This document shows, one piece after another, positions 6,570 to 14,612 of a stretch of 32,154 nt of DNA. Below the pieces are notes generated by a model. That model saw nothing but the letters and a program-made list of their open reading frames with translations. It made no database searches and was not told the DNA's origin. The stretch is from positions 1 to 32,154 of the forward strand of contig JAEZCD010000391.1 in the NCBI GenBank assembly GCA_023430145.1. Reading direction: 5' to 3'. This stretch comes from Pseudomonadota bacterium (GTDB lineage Bacteria > Pseudomonadota > Alphaproteobacteria > Rhizobiales > Methylopilaceae). Position numbers and translations under genes: made by a program. Position 1 is the first letter of the stretch. The number at the start of each line of letters is the position of its first letter.

Positions 6570-8612
6570 CTATTCCGCCGCCTGCCGCGAGGCGACGACT
6601 TGGTCGGCGAGCTTGCCCGTCACCTCGGCGAGGTGGTCGAACTTCTGCGTGAAGCTGCCGACGCCTTGCGTCGCCGAGCGGATTTCGACGATCAGGTCGC
6701 CGATCTCCGCTTCCGGCATCAGGGTCCGTACCAGATCCCAGCCGTTCCAGCCGGGGCGCGCGCCGAAGCCGAGCAGCTGTCCGCGGCGCGCCGAGACGAT
6801 GGCGTTGACGCGCGCCGTCGCTTCCGCCGGCACGGCGATCTCGACCGCGAAGATCGGCTCCAGCAGCACCGGTGCGCATTGCGGCATGCCCTCGCTCATG
6901 GCGATCCGGCCGGCCTGCTGGAAGGCCATGTCGGAGCTGTCGACGGCGTGGTAGGAGCCGTCGGTCAGCGTCACGCCGACGTCGACCACCGGGAAGCCGA
7001 GCGGTCCCTCCTTGAGGAAATCGCGCACCCCTTTCTCGACGCTCGGGATGTATTGCCGCGGCACGACGCCGCCGGTGATCGTCTCGTCGAAGACGAAGCC
7101 CGAGCCGCGCGGCAGCGGCTTGATGTCGACGACGATGTCGCCGAACTGGCCGTGGCCGCCGGTCTGCTTCTTGTGCCGGCCGCGGACGGTGACGGCCTTC
7201 TTGATGGTCTCGCGGTAGCCGACGCGGGGCCGGTGGCTGTCGAGCCGGACGCCGAACTTGCCGGCCAGCCGCTCGACGGCGACGCGCAGGTGCATCTCCC
7301 CCTGGCCCTTGAGAATCATCTCGCCCGTCTCGGGCAGCTGGATGAAGAAGAGCGCCGGGTCCTCGTCGATCAGCCGCTGGATGGCGCCGGCGACCTTCAC
7401 CTCGTCCTTGCGCTCGGCGGCGCGCAGCGCGAAGGCCAGCACCGGCTCGGGCGCGGAAATGTCGGCGAGCGCTTCGGGCGCCTTCTTGCCGGCGGCGATC
7501 GTCTCGCCGGTGCGGATGCCGTCGAGGCGACCGAAGAACACCGTGTCGCCGGCCACGGCGCGGTCGAGCTTCTGGCTCGAGCCGCCGGTCGGCCGCGAGA
7601 TGCCGACGATGCGCTCGGAGCCGCCGCCGCTGCCGGTGACCTGGGCGCCGTCGGCGAACTCCTTGCGCAGCACGCGGACGAGGCTCGTCTTGCCGGCATG
7701 CGCGGTGTGCATGGTCTTCAGGACCTGCGCCAGCGGCTCGCCCTCGGGCTCGACGCCGAGCCGCTCGGCCGTCGCCGACAGGCCCGGCGCCTCGTGCCGG
7801 AGCGCCTTCATCAGCCGCAGCACGCCGTTGCCGCGCAGCGCCGAGCCGAGCAGCATCGGCACGAGGCGGCCGTCGCGCAGCTCGCGGGCGAGATCGTCGA
7901 AGATTCTGTCGCGCGGCGGCTCGATGTCCTCGAGCAGCTGCTCCATCAGCACGTCGTCGTAATCGGCGAGCCGCTCCAGCATCTGGTAGCGCGCCTCTTT
8001 CTCGCGCTGGAGCTCGGCCGAGGGCAGCTCGACGACGTTGGAGGGCGCGTGCTCGCGGTAGACGAAGGCGCGCTCGAGCGCGAGGTCGATGAAGCCGGTG
8101 GCGACGCCGTCGTTCCAGATCGGTATCTGGCGCATGACGAGCGGCTTGGAGGAGGCCGGCTGCAGCAGCTCCAGCGCGTCGCGGATGTTGGTCTCGGCCT
8201 TGTCGACCTTGTTGAGGAACAGAAAGCGCGGAACGCCGAGCTGCTCGAGGTCGCGCATGATGAGCTGCAGCATCGGCAGCTTGCGCTCGTCCGCCTCGCA
8301 GACGACGATGGCGGCGTCGACCGCCGGCAGCACGCCGCGCATGTCCTGCAGGAACTCGATCGAGCCCGGGCAGTCGATGAACGTGTAGGCGTCGCCCATG
8401 AAATCGAGGGTGGCGACGTTCGCCTCGACGCTCATGCGGTGCGCGCGGGCCTCCTCGCTCGCATCGCCGACCGTGGTGCCGGCATCGACCGTGCCGACCC
8501 GGCCGATGGCGCCGGCGTGGGCGAGGATGGCCTCGAGCAGGGTCGTCTTGCCGCTGGCGAAGGGTCCCACGAGCGCGATGCACCGCGGACCCTGTTCTCT
8601 TCTGCCCTCCAT
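6570..8612 (-). CDS. Elongation factor G-like GTPase (EF-G paralogue)
   Basis: 680 residues, close to EF-G length, with the EF-G domain order: G domain, domain II, then III-V (GEMHLRVAVERL in III; the QTGGHGQFGD-like stretch in IV; MPEAEIGDLIVEIRS in V). P-loop GPFASGKT is at 16-23 and the G4 motif is NKVDK. G3 reads DCPGSIEF (80-87) rather than DTPGHVDF, so the usual catalytic His after DxPG is Ser84. Switch I lacks RGITI and has AHRMSVEANVATL. This is typical of the bacterial EF-G-like subfamily (the T. thermophilus EF-G-2 / mycobacterial FusA2 type), whose role is unclear. The ATG at 8610-8612 has a good ribosome site, AAGGGAGGAACTCGGC before ATG; the open frame upstream runs through repeat DNA and is unlikely to be coding. 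It is not the housekeeping fusA, since no rpsL, rpsG or tuf are nearby. Confidence 0.92.
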   Translation of the reverse strand: MEGRREQGPRCIALVGPFASGKTTLLEAILAHAGAIGRVGTVDAGTTVGDASEEARAHRMSVEANVATLDFMGDAYTFIDCPGSIEFLQDMRGVLPAVDAAIVVCEADERKLPMLQLIMRDLEQLGVPRFLFLNKVDKAETNIRDALELLQPASSKPLVMRQIPIWNDGVATGFIDLALERAFVYREHAPSNVVELPSAELQREKEARYQMLERLADYDDVLMEQLLEDIEPPRDRIFDDLARELRDGRLVPMLLGSALRGNGVLRLMKALRHEAPGLSATAERLGVEPEGEPLAQVLKTMHTAHAGKTSLVRVLRKEFADGAQVTGSGGGSERIVGISRPTGGSSQKLDRAVAGDTVFFGRLDGIRTGETIAAGKKAPEALADISAPEPVLAFALRAAERKDEVKVAGAIQRLIDEDPALFFIQLPETGEMILKGQGEMHLRVAVERLAGKFGVRLDSHRPRVGYRETIKKAVTVRGRHKKQTGGHGQFGDIVVDIKPLPRGSGFVFDETITGGVVPRQYIPSVEKGVRDFLKEGPLGFPVVDVGVTLTDGSYHAVDSSDMAFQQAGRIAMSEGMPQCAPVLLEPIFAVEIAVPAEATARVNAIVSARRGQLLGFGARPGWNGWDLVRTLMPEAEIGDLIVEIRSATQGVGSFTQKFDHLAEVTGKLADQVVASRQAAE

Positions 8613-8737
8613 GCCGAGTTCCTCCCTTAGAGGGACCCGGGTCCGCCTCTCCGCCGGGCGTTCGCTCCGGGTCGAAGGGTCAGTCTGGTCGCGGGCGCGG
8701 GGGCGCGCAAGCCCCGATTTTGGTACACCCTCCTCTT

Positions 8738-8857
8738 CCCTCTCCCACAGGGAGAGGGTGCCCGCGGAGCGGGCGGGTGAGGGGTTACGGAGCTCAGAAC
8801 ACGCGCCGAAACCCCTCATCCGGCCGCTTCGCGGCCACCTTCTCCCCATGGGAGAAG
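8738..8857. repeat. Composite palindromic intergenic repeat (several hairpins)
   Basis: Nested inverted repeats: CCCTCTCCC/GGGAGAGGG (8738-8758), GCCCGC/GCGGGC (8760-8774), GTGAGGGGTT (8777-8786) pairing with AACCCCTCAT (8810-8819, one mismatch allowed), GGCCGC/GCGGCC (8822-8836) and CTTCTCCC/GGGAGAAG (8839-8857). This is the mosaic CCCTCTCCC-GTGAGGGG element often seen between genes in Hyphomicrobiales. It occupies most of the 258-bp gap between the DUF815 and EF-G-like genes. The remainder (8613-8737) shows only the EF-G-like ribosome site. Confidence 0.8.
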
Positions 8858-8870
8858 AAAAAAAGCGCGT

Positions 8871-9752
8871 CTAAATCGCGACGCCCGTCCGCCCCGCCAG
8901 ATCCTGGATGAACTGCCAGGCGACGCGGCCGGATCTCGCGCCGCGCGTGGTCGCCCATTCGAGCGCCGCCGCCTTGAGCTTTTCGGGCGGCACCTCGAGG
9001 CCGAAATGGGCCGCATAGGCGTCGACCATGGCGAGATACTCGTCCTGGCTGCAGCGGTGGAAGCCGAGCCAGAGGCCGAAGCGGTCCGACAGCGAGACCT
9101 TCTCCTCCACCGCCTCGCCGGGATTGATGGCGGTCGAGCGCTCGTTCTCGATCATCTCGCGCGGCAGAAGGTGGCGCCGGTTCGACGTCGCATAGAACAG
9201 CACGTTGCGCGGCCGGCCCTCGATGCCGCCCTCGAGCACCGCCTTCAGCGACTTGTAGGAGGTGTCGGCGAGGTCGAAGGACAGGTCGTCGCAGAAGACG
9301 AGGAAGCGGTGCGGCGAGGCGCGCATCGCGCTCATCAGCTCCGGCAGCGCCTCGATGTCCTCGCGGTGGATCTCGACGAGCTTCAGCCGCTTCTCCGGCG
9401 CGGCGCCGGCATTCACCGAGGCGTGCGCGGCCTTGACGAGCGAGCTCTTGCCCATGCCGCGCGCGCCCCAGAGGAGCGCGTTGTTGGCCGGCAGGCCGCG
9501 GGCGAAGCGCAAGGTGTTCTCGACGAGCTGGTCGCGGACGAGATCGATACCCTTCAGGAGCGTGATGTCGACGCGGTTCACCTCCGGCACGGGCACGAAG
9601 CCGGCCCTCGGGTTCCAGACGAAGGCGTCGGCGGCCTCGAAGTCCGGGGAGCGGGCGGCGCCGGGCAAAAGCCGCTCGAGGCTGTCGGCGATGCGCAGGA
9701 GGGCGCGGCGAACGTCCTCGTCGTCGGGCGGAAGCGGGTGCAAGGCGGTCAC
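8871..9752 (-). CDS. DUF815-family AAA ATPase
   Basis: 293 residues. A PF05673 (DUF815) ATPase with Walker A GARGMGKSS at 96-104 and Walker B FLVFCDD ending at 156. The family-typical stretches FYATSNRRHLLPREM, the SDRFGLWLGFH region and the C-terminal SGRVAWQFIQDLAGR are all present. The family is widespread in proteobacteria and Firmicutes; its biological role is not established. The start is taken as GTG at 9750-9752, where the conserved reading MTALHPLPPDDEDVRRALL begins. The frame is open further upstream but with Arg/Pro-rich low-complexity sequence, and extending it would run into the yajC start region. No strong Shine-Dalgarno precedes the GTG, so the exact start is uncertain. Divergent from yajC, a pairing frequently seen in Alphaproteobacteria. 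Confidence 0.88.
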   Translation of the reverse strand: MTALHPLPPDDEDVRRALLRIADSLERLLPGAARSPDFEAADAFVWNPRAGFVPVPEVNRVDITLLKGIDLVRDQLVENTLRFARGLPANNALLWGARGMGKSSLVKAAHASVNAGAAPEKRLKLVEIHREDIEALPELMSAMRASPHRFLVFCDDLSFDLADTSYKSLKAVLEGGIEGRPRNVLFYATSNRRHLLPREMIENERSTAINPGEAVEEKVSLSDRFGLWLGFHRCSQDEYLAMVDAYAAHFGLEVPPEKLKAAALEWATTRGARSGRVAWQFIQDLAGRTGVAI

Positions 9753-9842
9753 ATGCGGCTTCAGGGAGGGAGCCCGCGCGTCATAACGGCGTGAACGGGG
9801 ACTGTCCACGCATGCCGGACGGCTGTCGGAGGCCGGAGCGGT

Positions 9843-9870
9843 TTGATTTGCCGCTCGCGGTCGTGATAGT
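9843..9870 (+). promoter_or_regulatory. Candidate sigma70-type promoter for yajC-secDF
   Basis: TTGATT (9843-9848) and GATAGT (9865-9870) are separated by 16 bp, each matching consensus at 4 of 6 positions. They lie 67 bp before the yajC start in the divergent gap. This is the only AT-richer stretch there; the assignment is tentative. Confidence 0.35.
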
Positions 9871-9936
9871 TGCGCCTCTCGCCGATCCCGTCCGCGCGAA
9901 GGGCGCGCGACAGAACCGCCGACCGGAGCCCCATTG

Positions 9937-10275
9937 ATGCTGATCACCCCCGCTTACGCTCAGGCGGCTCCCGCCGCGGGTGGCGGCGATTTCCTGATCT
10001 CTCTCCTGCCCTTCGTTCTCATCTTCGTCATCATGTACTTCCTGATCCTGCGGCCGCAGCAGAAGCGCGTCCGCGCCCATCAGGACATGATCAAGAACCT
10101 GCGCCGCGGCGACACGGTGGTGACCGCCGGCGGCATCATCGGCCGCATCACCAAGGTGACCGAGGAGACCGACATCCAGGTCGAGATCGCCGAGGGCGTG
10201 CGGGTGCGGGTGGCACGCGGCATGATCACCGATGTCCGGGCGAAGGGCGAGCCCGTCAAGGAGGACGCGGCTTAA
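9937..10275 (+). CDS. yajC: YajC, preprotein translocase accessory subunit
   Basis: 112-residue inner-membrane protein. A single N-terminal helix (FLISLLPFVLIFVIMYFLIL) is followed by the diagnostic RPQQKRVRAHQDMIKNL and GDTVVTAGGIIGRITKV segments and a short basic/acidic cytoplasmic tail. YajC associates with SecDF in the Sec holotranslocon. The ATG at 9937 has GGAG at 9925-9928; a TTG immediately upstream (9934) is less likely. First gene of the secDF operon, with 23 bp to secD. The length is normal for Alphaproteobacteria. Confidence 0.97.
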   Translation: MLITPAYAQAAPAAGGGDFLISLLPFVLIFVIMYFLILRPQQKRVRAHQDMIKNLRRGDTVVTAGGIIGRITKVTEETDIQVEIAEGVRVRVARGMITDVRAKGEPVKEDAA

Positions 10276-10298
10276 GGCCGAGTCGGAGCTCCCCGAGC

Positions 10299-11927
10299 AT
10301 GCTGCACTATACGCCCCTCAAGACGGCGCTCACCCTCGCGGTGACGCTGATCGGCATCCTGCTCGCGCTGCCGAACCTCTTCCCCCCGTCGACGCTCGCC
10401 GGGCTGCCGAGCTGGCTGCCGCACGGCCGCATCGTCCTCGGGCTCGACCTGCAGGGCGGCTCGCAGATGCTGCTGGAGGTCGACCGCGACGCGATCCTGA
10501 AAGAGCGTGCCGAGACGCTGCGCGACGACATCCGCCGCGCGCTGCGCGAGGCCCGCATCGGTTATACCGGCCTCGTCGCCACCCCGCGCGGCGCCCAGGT
10601 CCGCCTGCGCGACCCGGCCGACACGCAGGCGGCGCTGACCAAGATACGCGAGCTGTCGCAGGCGGTCGCCGGCGGCTCGCTGCTGACCATGCCGGGCGGA
10701 ATGCAGACCGCCACCTCGGGGGACATCGACATCGTCGACGCGGGTGGCGGGCTGATCACCGTCAGCGTCACCAATGCGGGCCTCGATCAGCGCATCCGCG
10801 CCGCCGTCGACCAGTCGATCGAGATCGTCCGCCGCAGAGTCGACGAGCTCGGCACGACCGAGCCGAATATCCAGCGCCAGGGCGCCGACCGCATCCTCGT
10901 GCAGGTGCCCGGCCTGCAGGACCCGAGCCGGCTCAAGGATCTGCTCGGCCAGACGGCGAAGCTGACCTTCCGGCTCGTCGACCAGTCGATCTCGCCCGAG
11001 CAGGCCGCGGCGACGCGGCCGCCCCCGGATTCGGAGCTCCTGCCGAGCTCGGAGCCGGGTGGCGGCAACGTCCTCGTCGAGCGGCGGATCATGGTCTCGG
11101 GCGAGGATCTCACCGACGCGCAGCCGGGCTTCGACCAGCAGACGCGCGAGCCGGTGGTGAACTTCCGCTTCAATACCAACGGCGCCCGCCGGTTCGGCGT
11201 CGTCACGCAGGAGAATGTCGGCCGCCCGTTCGCCATCGTGCTCGACAACAAGGTGATCTCGGCGCCGGTCATCCGCGAGCCGATCACCGGCGGCTCGGGC
11301 CAGATCTCCGGCAGCTTCACGGTCCAGTCGGCGAACGATCTCGCCATCCTGTTGCGCGCCGGCGCGCTGCCGGCGCCGCTGACCGTCGTCGAGGAGCGCA
11401 CCGTCGGCCCCGGCCTCGGCGCCGACTCGATCCGGGCCGGCACGATCGCCACCATCGTCGCGGCGGTGTTCGTCATCCTCTTCATGTTCGCGACCTACGG
11501 CGTGTTCGGCTTCATCGCCAACCTCGCCCTTATTACCCACGTCGTCTTGATCTTCGGCCTGATGTCGGCGCTCGGCGCGACGCTGACGCTGCCGGGCATC
11601 GCCGGCATCGTGCTGACCATCGGCACCGCCGTGGACTCGAACGTGCTGATCTACGAGCGCATCCGTGAGGAGTTCCACGGCGGCCGCAATCTCGTGACGG
11701 CCATCCAGGCCGGCTTCGACCGCGCCTTCGCGACGATCGTCGACTCCAACTCGACGATGGCGATCGCCGCCCTCATCCTGTTCTTCATGGGCTCGGGGCC
11801 GGTGCGCGGCTTTGCCGTCGTCTTCCTGCTCGGGATCATGACGACCGTCATCACCGCCGTCACCCTGACGCGCATGATGATCGCCATCTGGTATCGCTGG
11901 CAGCGTCCGAAGACGCTGCCGTTCTAG
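10299..11927 (+). CDS. secD: Protein translocase subunit SecD
   Basis: 542 residues, with the canonical SecD plan: first transmembrane helix (TALTLAVTLIGILLALPNLF), GLDLQGGSQMLLEVD, the large periplasmic P1 domain (to about residue 350), then five C-terminal helices with the conserved GTAVDSNVLIYERIREE motif. This cytoplasmic-side Asp is needed for proton-motive-force-driven pulling of secreted proteins. The ATG at 10299 was chosen because the protein aligns from MLHYTPLKTALT; the longer open frame upstream crosses yajC out of frame and is a shadow. The stop is directly followed by the secF ribosome site. Functions with YajC and SecF in the inner membrane. Confidence 0.97.
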   Translation: MLHYTPLKTALTLAVTLIGILLALPNLFPPSTLAGLPSWLPHGRIVLGLDLQGGSQMLLEVDRDAILKERAETLRDDIRRALREARIGYTGLVATPRGAQVRLRDPADTQAALTKIRELSQAVAGGSLLTMPGGMQTATSGDIDIVDAGGGLITVSVTNAGLDQRIRAAVDQSIEIVRRRVDELGTTEPNIQRQGADRILVQVPGLQDPSRLKDLLGQTAKLTFRLVDQSISPEQAAATRPPPDSELLPSSEPGGGNVLVERRIMVSGEDLTDAQPGFDQQTREPVVNFRFNTNGARRFGVVTQENVGRPFAIVLDNKVISAPVIREPITGGSGQISGSFTVQSANDLAILLRAGALPAPLTVVEERTVGPGLGADSIRAGTIATIVAAVFVILFMFATYGVFGFIANLALITHVVLIFGLMSALGATLTLPGIAGIVLTIGTAVDSNVLIYERIREEFHGGRNLVTAIQAGFDRAFATIVDSNSTMAIAALILFFMGSGPVRGFAVVFLLGIMTTVITAVTLTRMMIAIWYRWQRPKTLPF

Positions 11928-11941
11928 GAGAGGACAGAGCT

Positions 11942-12877
11942 TTGCGGCTGCTGCGGCTTTGGCCCGAGAAGACCGAGTTCAAGTTCATGCGCTGGCGGCG
12001 CGTGAGCCTGCCGTTCTCGGCGGTGCTCTCGCTCCTCATCGTCGGCCTGTTCGTCACCGAGGGCCTGAACTTCGGCATCGACTTCCGCGGCGGCACGCTC
12101 GTCGAGATGCGGGCGCTCGACGGCAGGGCCGACATCGGCGCGGTGCGGCAGACGGCGAACGCCTTCGGCTTCGGCGAGGTCGAGGTGCAGGAGTTCGGCT
12201 CGGCCGGCGAGCTGTCGGTGCGCTTTCCGATCCAGGCCGGCGGCGAGGCGGCGCAGGGCGCCGTCGTGCAGAAGGCGCGCGATACGTTCCAGTCGCAATA
12301 CGAGTTCCGGCGGGTCGAGACGGTCGGCCCGCGTGTCTCGAGTGAGCTCGTGCAGTCCGGCACCGTCGGCGTCGTGCTGTCGGTGATCGCCGTCCTGTTC
12401 TACCTGTGGTTCCGGTTCGAGCCGAACCTCGCCGTGGGCGCGATCATCGGCACGATGCACGACGTGGTGCTGACGGTCGGGTTCTTCATCATCACGCGGA
12501 ACGAGTTCAACATGACCTCGATCGCCGCGATCCTGACGATCGTCGGCTATTCTCTGAACGAGACCGTCGTCGTGTTCGACCGCACGCGCGAGCTCCTGCG
12601 GCGCTACAAGACGATGCCGGACATCGAGCTGCTCGACCTGTCGATCAACGCCACCATGTCGCGCACGGTGATGACGGCGACGACCACCATCCTGTCGCTG
12701 CTCGCGCTCGTGCTGTTCGGCGGCGAGGCGATCCGCGGCTTCGCCGAGGTGATGCTCTACGGCGTCATGATCTGCACCTATTCGGCGATCTTCGTCTCCT
12801 CGCCGTGCCTCATCTACCTCGGCCTCCGCCAGGGCGCCTATGCGAACGTCCCGGAGGCGGCGCCGGCGCGGCGGTGA
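11942..12877 (+). CDS. secF: Protein translocase subunit SecF
   Basis: 311 residues, six membrane helices. GIDFRGGTLVEMRA follows the first helix, and the hallmark SLNETVVVFDRTRELLRR sits in the helix 4/5 region, the SecF counterpart of the SecD Asp motif. The start is TTG at 11942, supported by a strong AGGAGAGGA ribosome site at 11927-11935. The next in-frame ATG (11987) would remove the conserved MRLLRLWP N-terminus. The 14-bp gap to secD and a 4-bp GTGA overlap with the following gene indicate one operon. Confidence 0.96.
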   Translation: MRLLRLWPEKTEFKFMRWRRVSLPFSAVLSLLIVGLFVTEGLNFGIDFRGGTLVEMRALDGRADIGAVRQTANAFGFGEVEVQEFGSAGELSVRFPIQAGGEAAQGAVVQKARDTFQSQYEFRRVETVGPRVSSELVQSGTVGVVLSVIAVLFYLWFRFEPNLAVGAIIGTMHDVVLTVGFFIITRNEFNMTSIAAILTIVGYSLNETVVVFDRTRELLRRYKTMPDIELLDLSINATMSRTVMTATTTILSLLALVLFGGEAIRGFAEVMLYGVMICTYSAIFVSSPCLIYLGLRQGAYANVPEAAPARR

Positions 12878-13251
12878 GCGCTCCCCGCGCGGACGCGCAC
12901 TATCCCGGCCGCGCCGCCATCGATGCCTATGGCGGCGGCGGCTTCCGCTTCGCCGACATGTCGCATCGCGGCTCGATCCTGTGCCTGCCGAGCGGCATCT
13001 GGGCCTGGGAGCCCGCGCAGCCGCTCGACGAGGCCTCGTTCACGAAGGTGCTGGCCGAGGCCGACGAGATCGAGTTCCTGCTCGTCGGCACCGGCAGGAC
13101 GCTCGTGCCGCTGCCCGAACAGGTCCGCTGGGCGCTGCGCGCGCGCCGCATCTCCGCCGATCCCATGGCGACCGGCGCCGCGGTGCGCACCTACAACATC
13201 GTTCTCGGCGAGGGCCGGCGAGCCGCCGCCGCGCTGATCGCCGTTGACTGA
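12874..13251 (+). CDS. Mth938-domain (DUF498) protein, NDUFAF3 homologue
   Basis: 125 residues, soluble, single Mth938/DUF498 fold. Family landmarks are IDAYGGGGFRF near the N-terminus, LLVGTGR in the middle and a C-terminal AVRTYNIVLGEGRRAAAALI. The start GTG (12874) overlaps the secF stop as GTGA, indicating coupling. The mitochondrial orthologue, NDUFAF3, is a complex I assembly factor, and bacterial family members commonly sit beside secDF in Alphaproteobacteria. That this protein assists assembly of NDH-1 or insertion of membrane proteins is inference from the homology and the operon. Confidence 0.88.
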   Translation: MSAPRADAHYPGRAAIDAYGGGGFRFADMSHRGSILCLPSGIWAWEPAQPLDEASFTKVLAEADEIEFLLVGTGRTLVPLPEQVRWALRARRISADPMATGAAVRTYNIVLGEGRRAAAALIAVD

Positions 13252-14086
13252 GCCCTCCGCAGCCGCCGATCTGCAGGCCTTCGTGCGCGAGGCCGACCGC
13301 GACCGCTTTCTCGCCAGCCTGTTCGCGCCCGCCGAGGTGCGGCCGCACCTGTTCGCGCTCTATGCCTTCAACGCCGAGATCGCGATGATCCGCGACCGCG
13401 TCAGCGCGCCGCCGCCGGGCGAGATGCGGCTGCAATGGTGGCGCGAGTTCCTGGCCGGACCGCGCCGCGCCGAGGGCGAGGGCAACCCGGTCGGAGCGGC
13501 GCTGATGCGCGCCGTCGCCTTCGGCCGGCTGCCGATCGAGCCCTTGATGGCGCTGCTCGATGCCCGCACCTTCGACCTCTACGACGACCCGATGCCGACG
13601 GTGCGCGACCTCGAGGGCTATTGCGGGGAGACGTCGTCGGTCCTCATTCGCCTCGCGAGCCTCCTGCTCGGGCGCGGAAAGGATCTCGGCGGCGCCGAGG
13701 CGGCCGGCCATGCCGGGGTCGCCTATGCGGTGACCGGCCTTCTGCGGGCGCTGCCGCGGCACGCCGCGCAGGGCCGCTGCTACGTGCCGAAGGATCTTTT
13801 GGCCCGTCACGGCGCGAGCCCGGCCGATCTTCTGTCGCGGCGCTACACGCCGGCCCTCGCCGATGCGCTCGCCGAGATGCGGTCGCTGGCCCGCAGGCAC
13901 CTCGCGGCGGCGCACGAGGCGGTGCTGCCGAAGGCGATCGGCCCGGCCTTCCTGCCGGCGGCGCTCGTCGAGCCCTATCTGAGGCGGATGGAGCAGCCGG
14001 GCTTCGACCCGTTCCGCGAGAGCGCCGACGTCTCGCAGTGGCGCCGCCAGCTCGCGCTCTGGCGCGCCTCGCAGCGGGGGATTTGA
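13244..14086 (+). CDS. Squalene/phytoene synthase-like protein, probable NDUFAF6-type
   Basis: 280 residues with a trans-isoprenyl diphosphate synthase head-to-head fold: ALYAFNAEIAMIRDRV near the N-terminus, DLEGYCGETSSVLIRLASLL in the middle, and TGLLRALPRHAAQGRCYVPKD near 160-180. In true squalene/phytoene synthases the first and second Asp-rich motifs (DxxxD) coordinate Mg2+. Here the first position reads RDRVS and the second reads TGLLRALPRHAAQGR, where NILRDxxED is expected, so the catalytic Asp set is not preserved. This points to the non-enzymatic NDUFAF6-like branch rather than carotenoid or hopanoid synthesis; no other isoprenoid genes are nearby. The TTG start at 13244 overlaps the previous gene by 8 bp. 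Same operon as the NDUFAF3 homologue. Confidence 0.85.
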   Translation: MTEPSAAADLQAFVREADRDRFLASLFAPAEVRPHLFALYAFNAEIAMIRDRVSAPPPGEMRLQWWREFLAGPRRAEGEGNPVGAALMRAVAFGRLPIEPLMALLDARTFDLYDDPMPTVRDLEGYCGETSSVLIRLASLLLGRGKDLGGAEAAGHAGVAYAVTGLLRALPRHAAQGRCYVPKDLLARHGASPADLLSRRYTPALADALAEMRSLARRHLAAAHEAVLPKAIGPAFLPAALVEPYLRRMEQPGFDPFRESADVSQWRRQLALWRASQRGI

Positions 14087-14097
14087 ATCCCGTCTCC

Positions 14098-14523
14098 ATG
14101 ATCCGAACAGCGAACTGCCACTGCGGGAAGGTCGCGCTCGACTGTAGCGGCGAGCCGTCGAAGATCTCGCTCTGCCACTGCTCCGACTGCCAGCGACGGA
14201 CCGGGTCGCTGTTCGGCGTCGCCGCCTTCTATCCGCGGGCGAGCGTCGAGCCGAGGGGAGGCCCGACGAGGGCCTTTCGCCGCCCGTCCGCGAGCGGATT
14301 TCACGTGACGTTCCACTTCTGCCCGGACTGCGGCTCGAACCTGTGGTGGGAGGCCGATCGCCTGCCGGGCCTCGTCGCGGTGGCGGCCGGCTCCTTCGCC
14401 GACCGCGACTTCCCGATGCCCGAGCAGGCGGTCTGGGCCCAAGACAAGCATCACTGGCTGCAGCTTCCGGCGGACATGCCCTCGCATGCCCGAAATCCTG
14501 TCCGGCCCGATCGGAGGCAATAG
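14098..14523 (+). CDS. GFA-family (CENP-V/GFA domain) zinc protein
   Basis: 141 residues with the GFA zinc-binding pattern: CHCGK near the N-terminus, CHCSDCQRRTGS (the core CxC..C ligands) and FCPDCGSNL. The family includes glutathione-dependent formaldehyde-activating enzymes and many uncharacterised relatives, so substrate cannot be assigned. The ATG at 14098 is the first Met ahead of the zinc motif but has no clear ribosome site. An in-frame TTG at 14083, overlapping the preceding stop as TTGA and preceded by a G-run, would add five residues and is a real alternative. It may be the last gene of the secDF transcript. Confidence 0.88.
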   Translation: MIRTANCHCGKVALDCSGEPSKISLCHCSDCQRRTGSLFGVAAFYPRASVEPRGGPTRAFRRPSASGFHVTFHFCPDCGSNLWWEADRLPGLVAVAAGSFADRDFPMPEQAVWAQDKHHWLQLPADMPSHARNPVRPDRRQ

Positions 14524-14612
14524 GGGCGGCGGGCGCAGACGGCTGGCCCTGCGGCGCCCCCTGTGATAACGCCCGAACCCGTCCGGACCGAGGTCCGCCA
14601 CGGAGCTGCTCG

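Noticed and set aside
6600..8630. 676-codon open frame antisense to the EF-G-like gene
   Set aside because: No domain recognisable; mirror of an EF-G-like coding frame, with no ribosome site.
10272..11678. 468-codon frame antisense to secD
   Set aside because: Shadow of secD codon bias; the composition is His/Asp/Arg-rich without structure.
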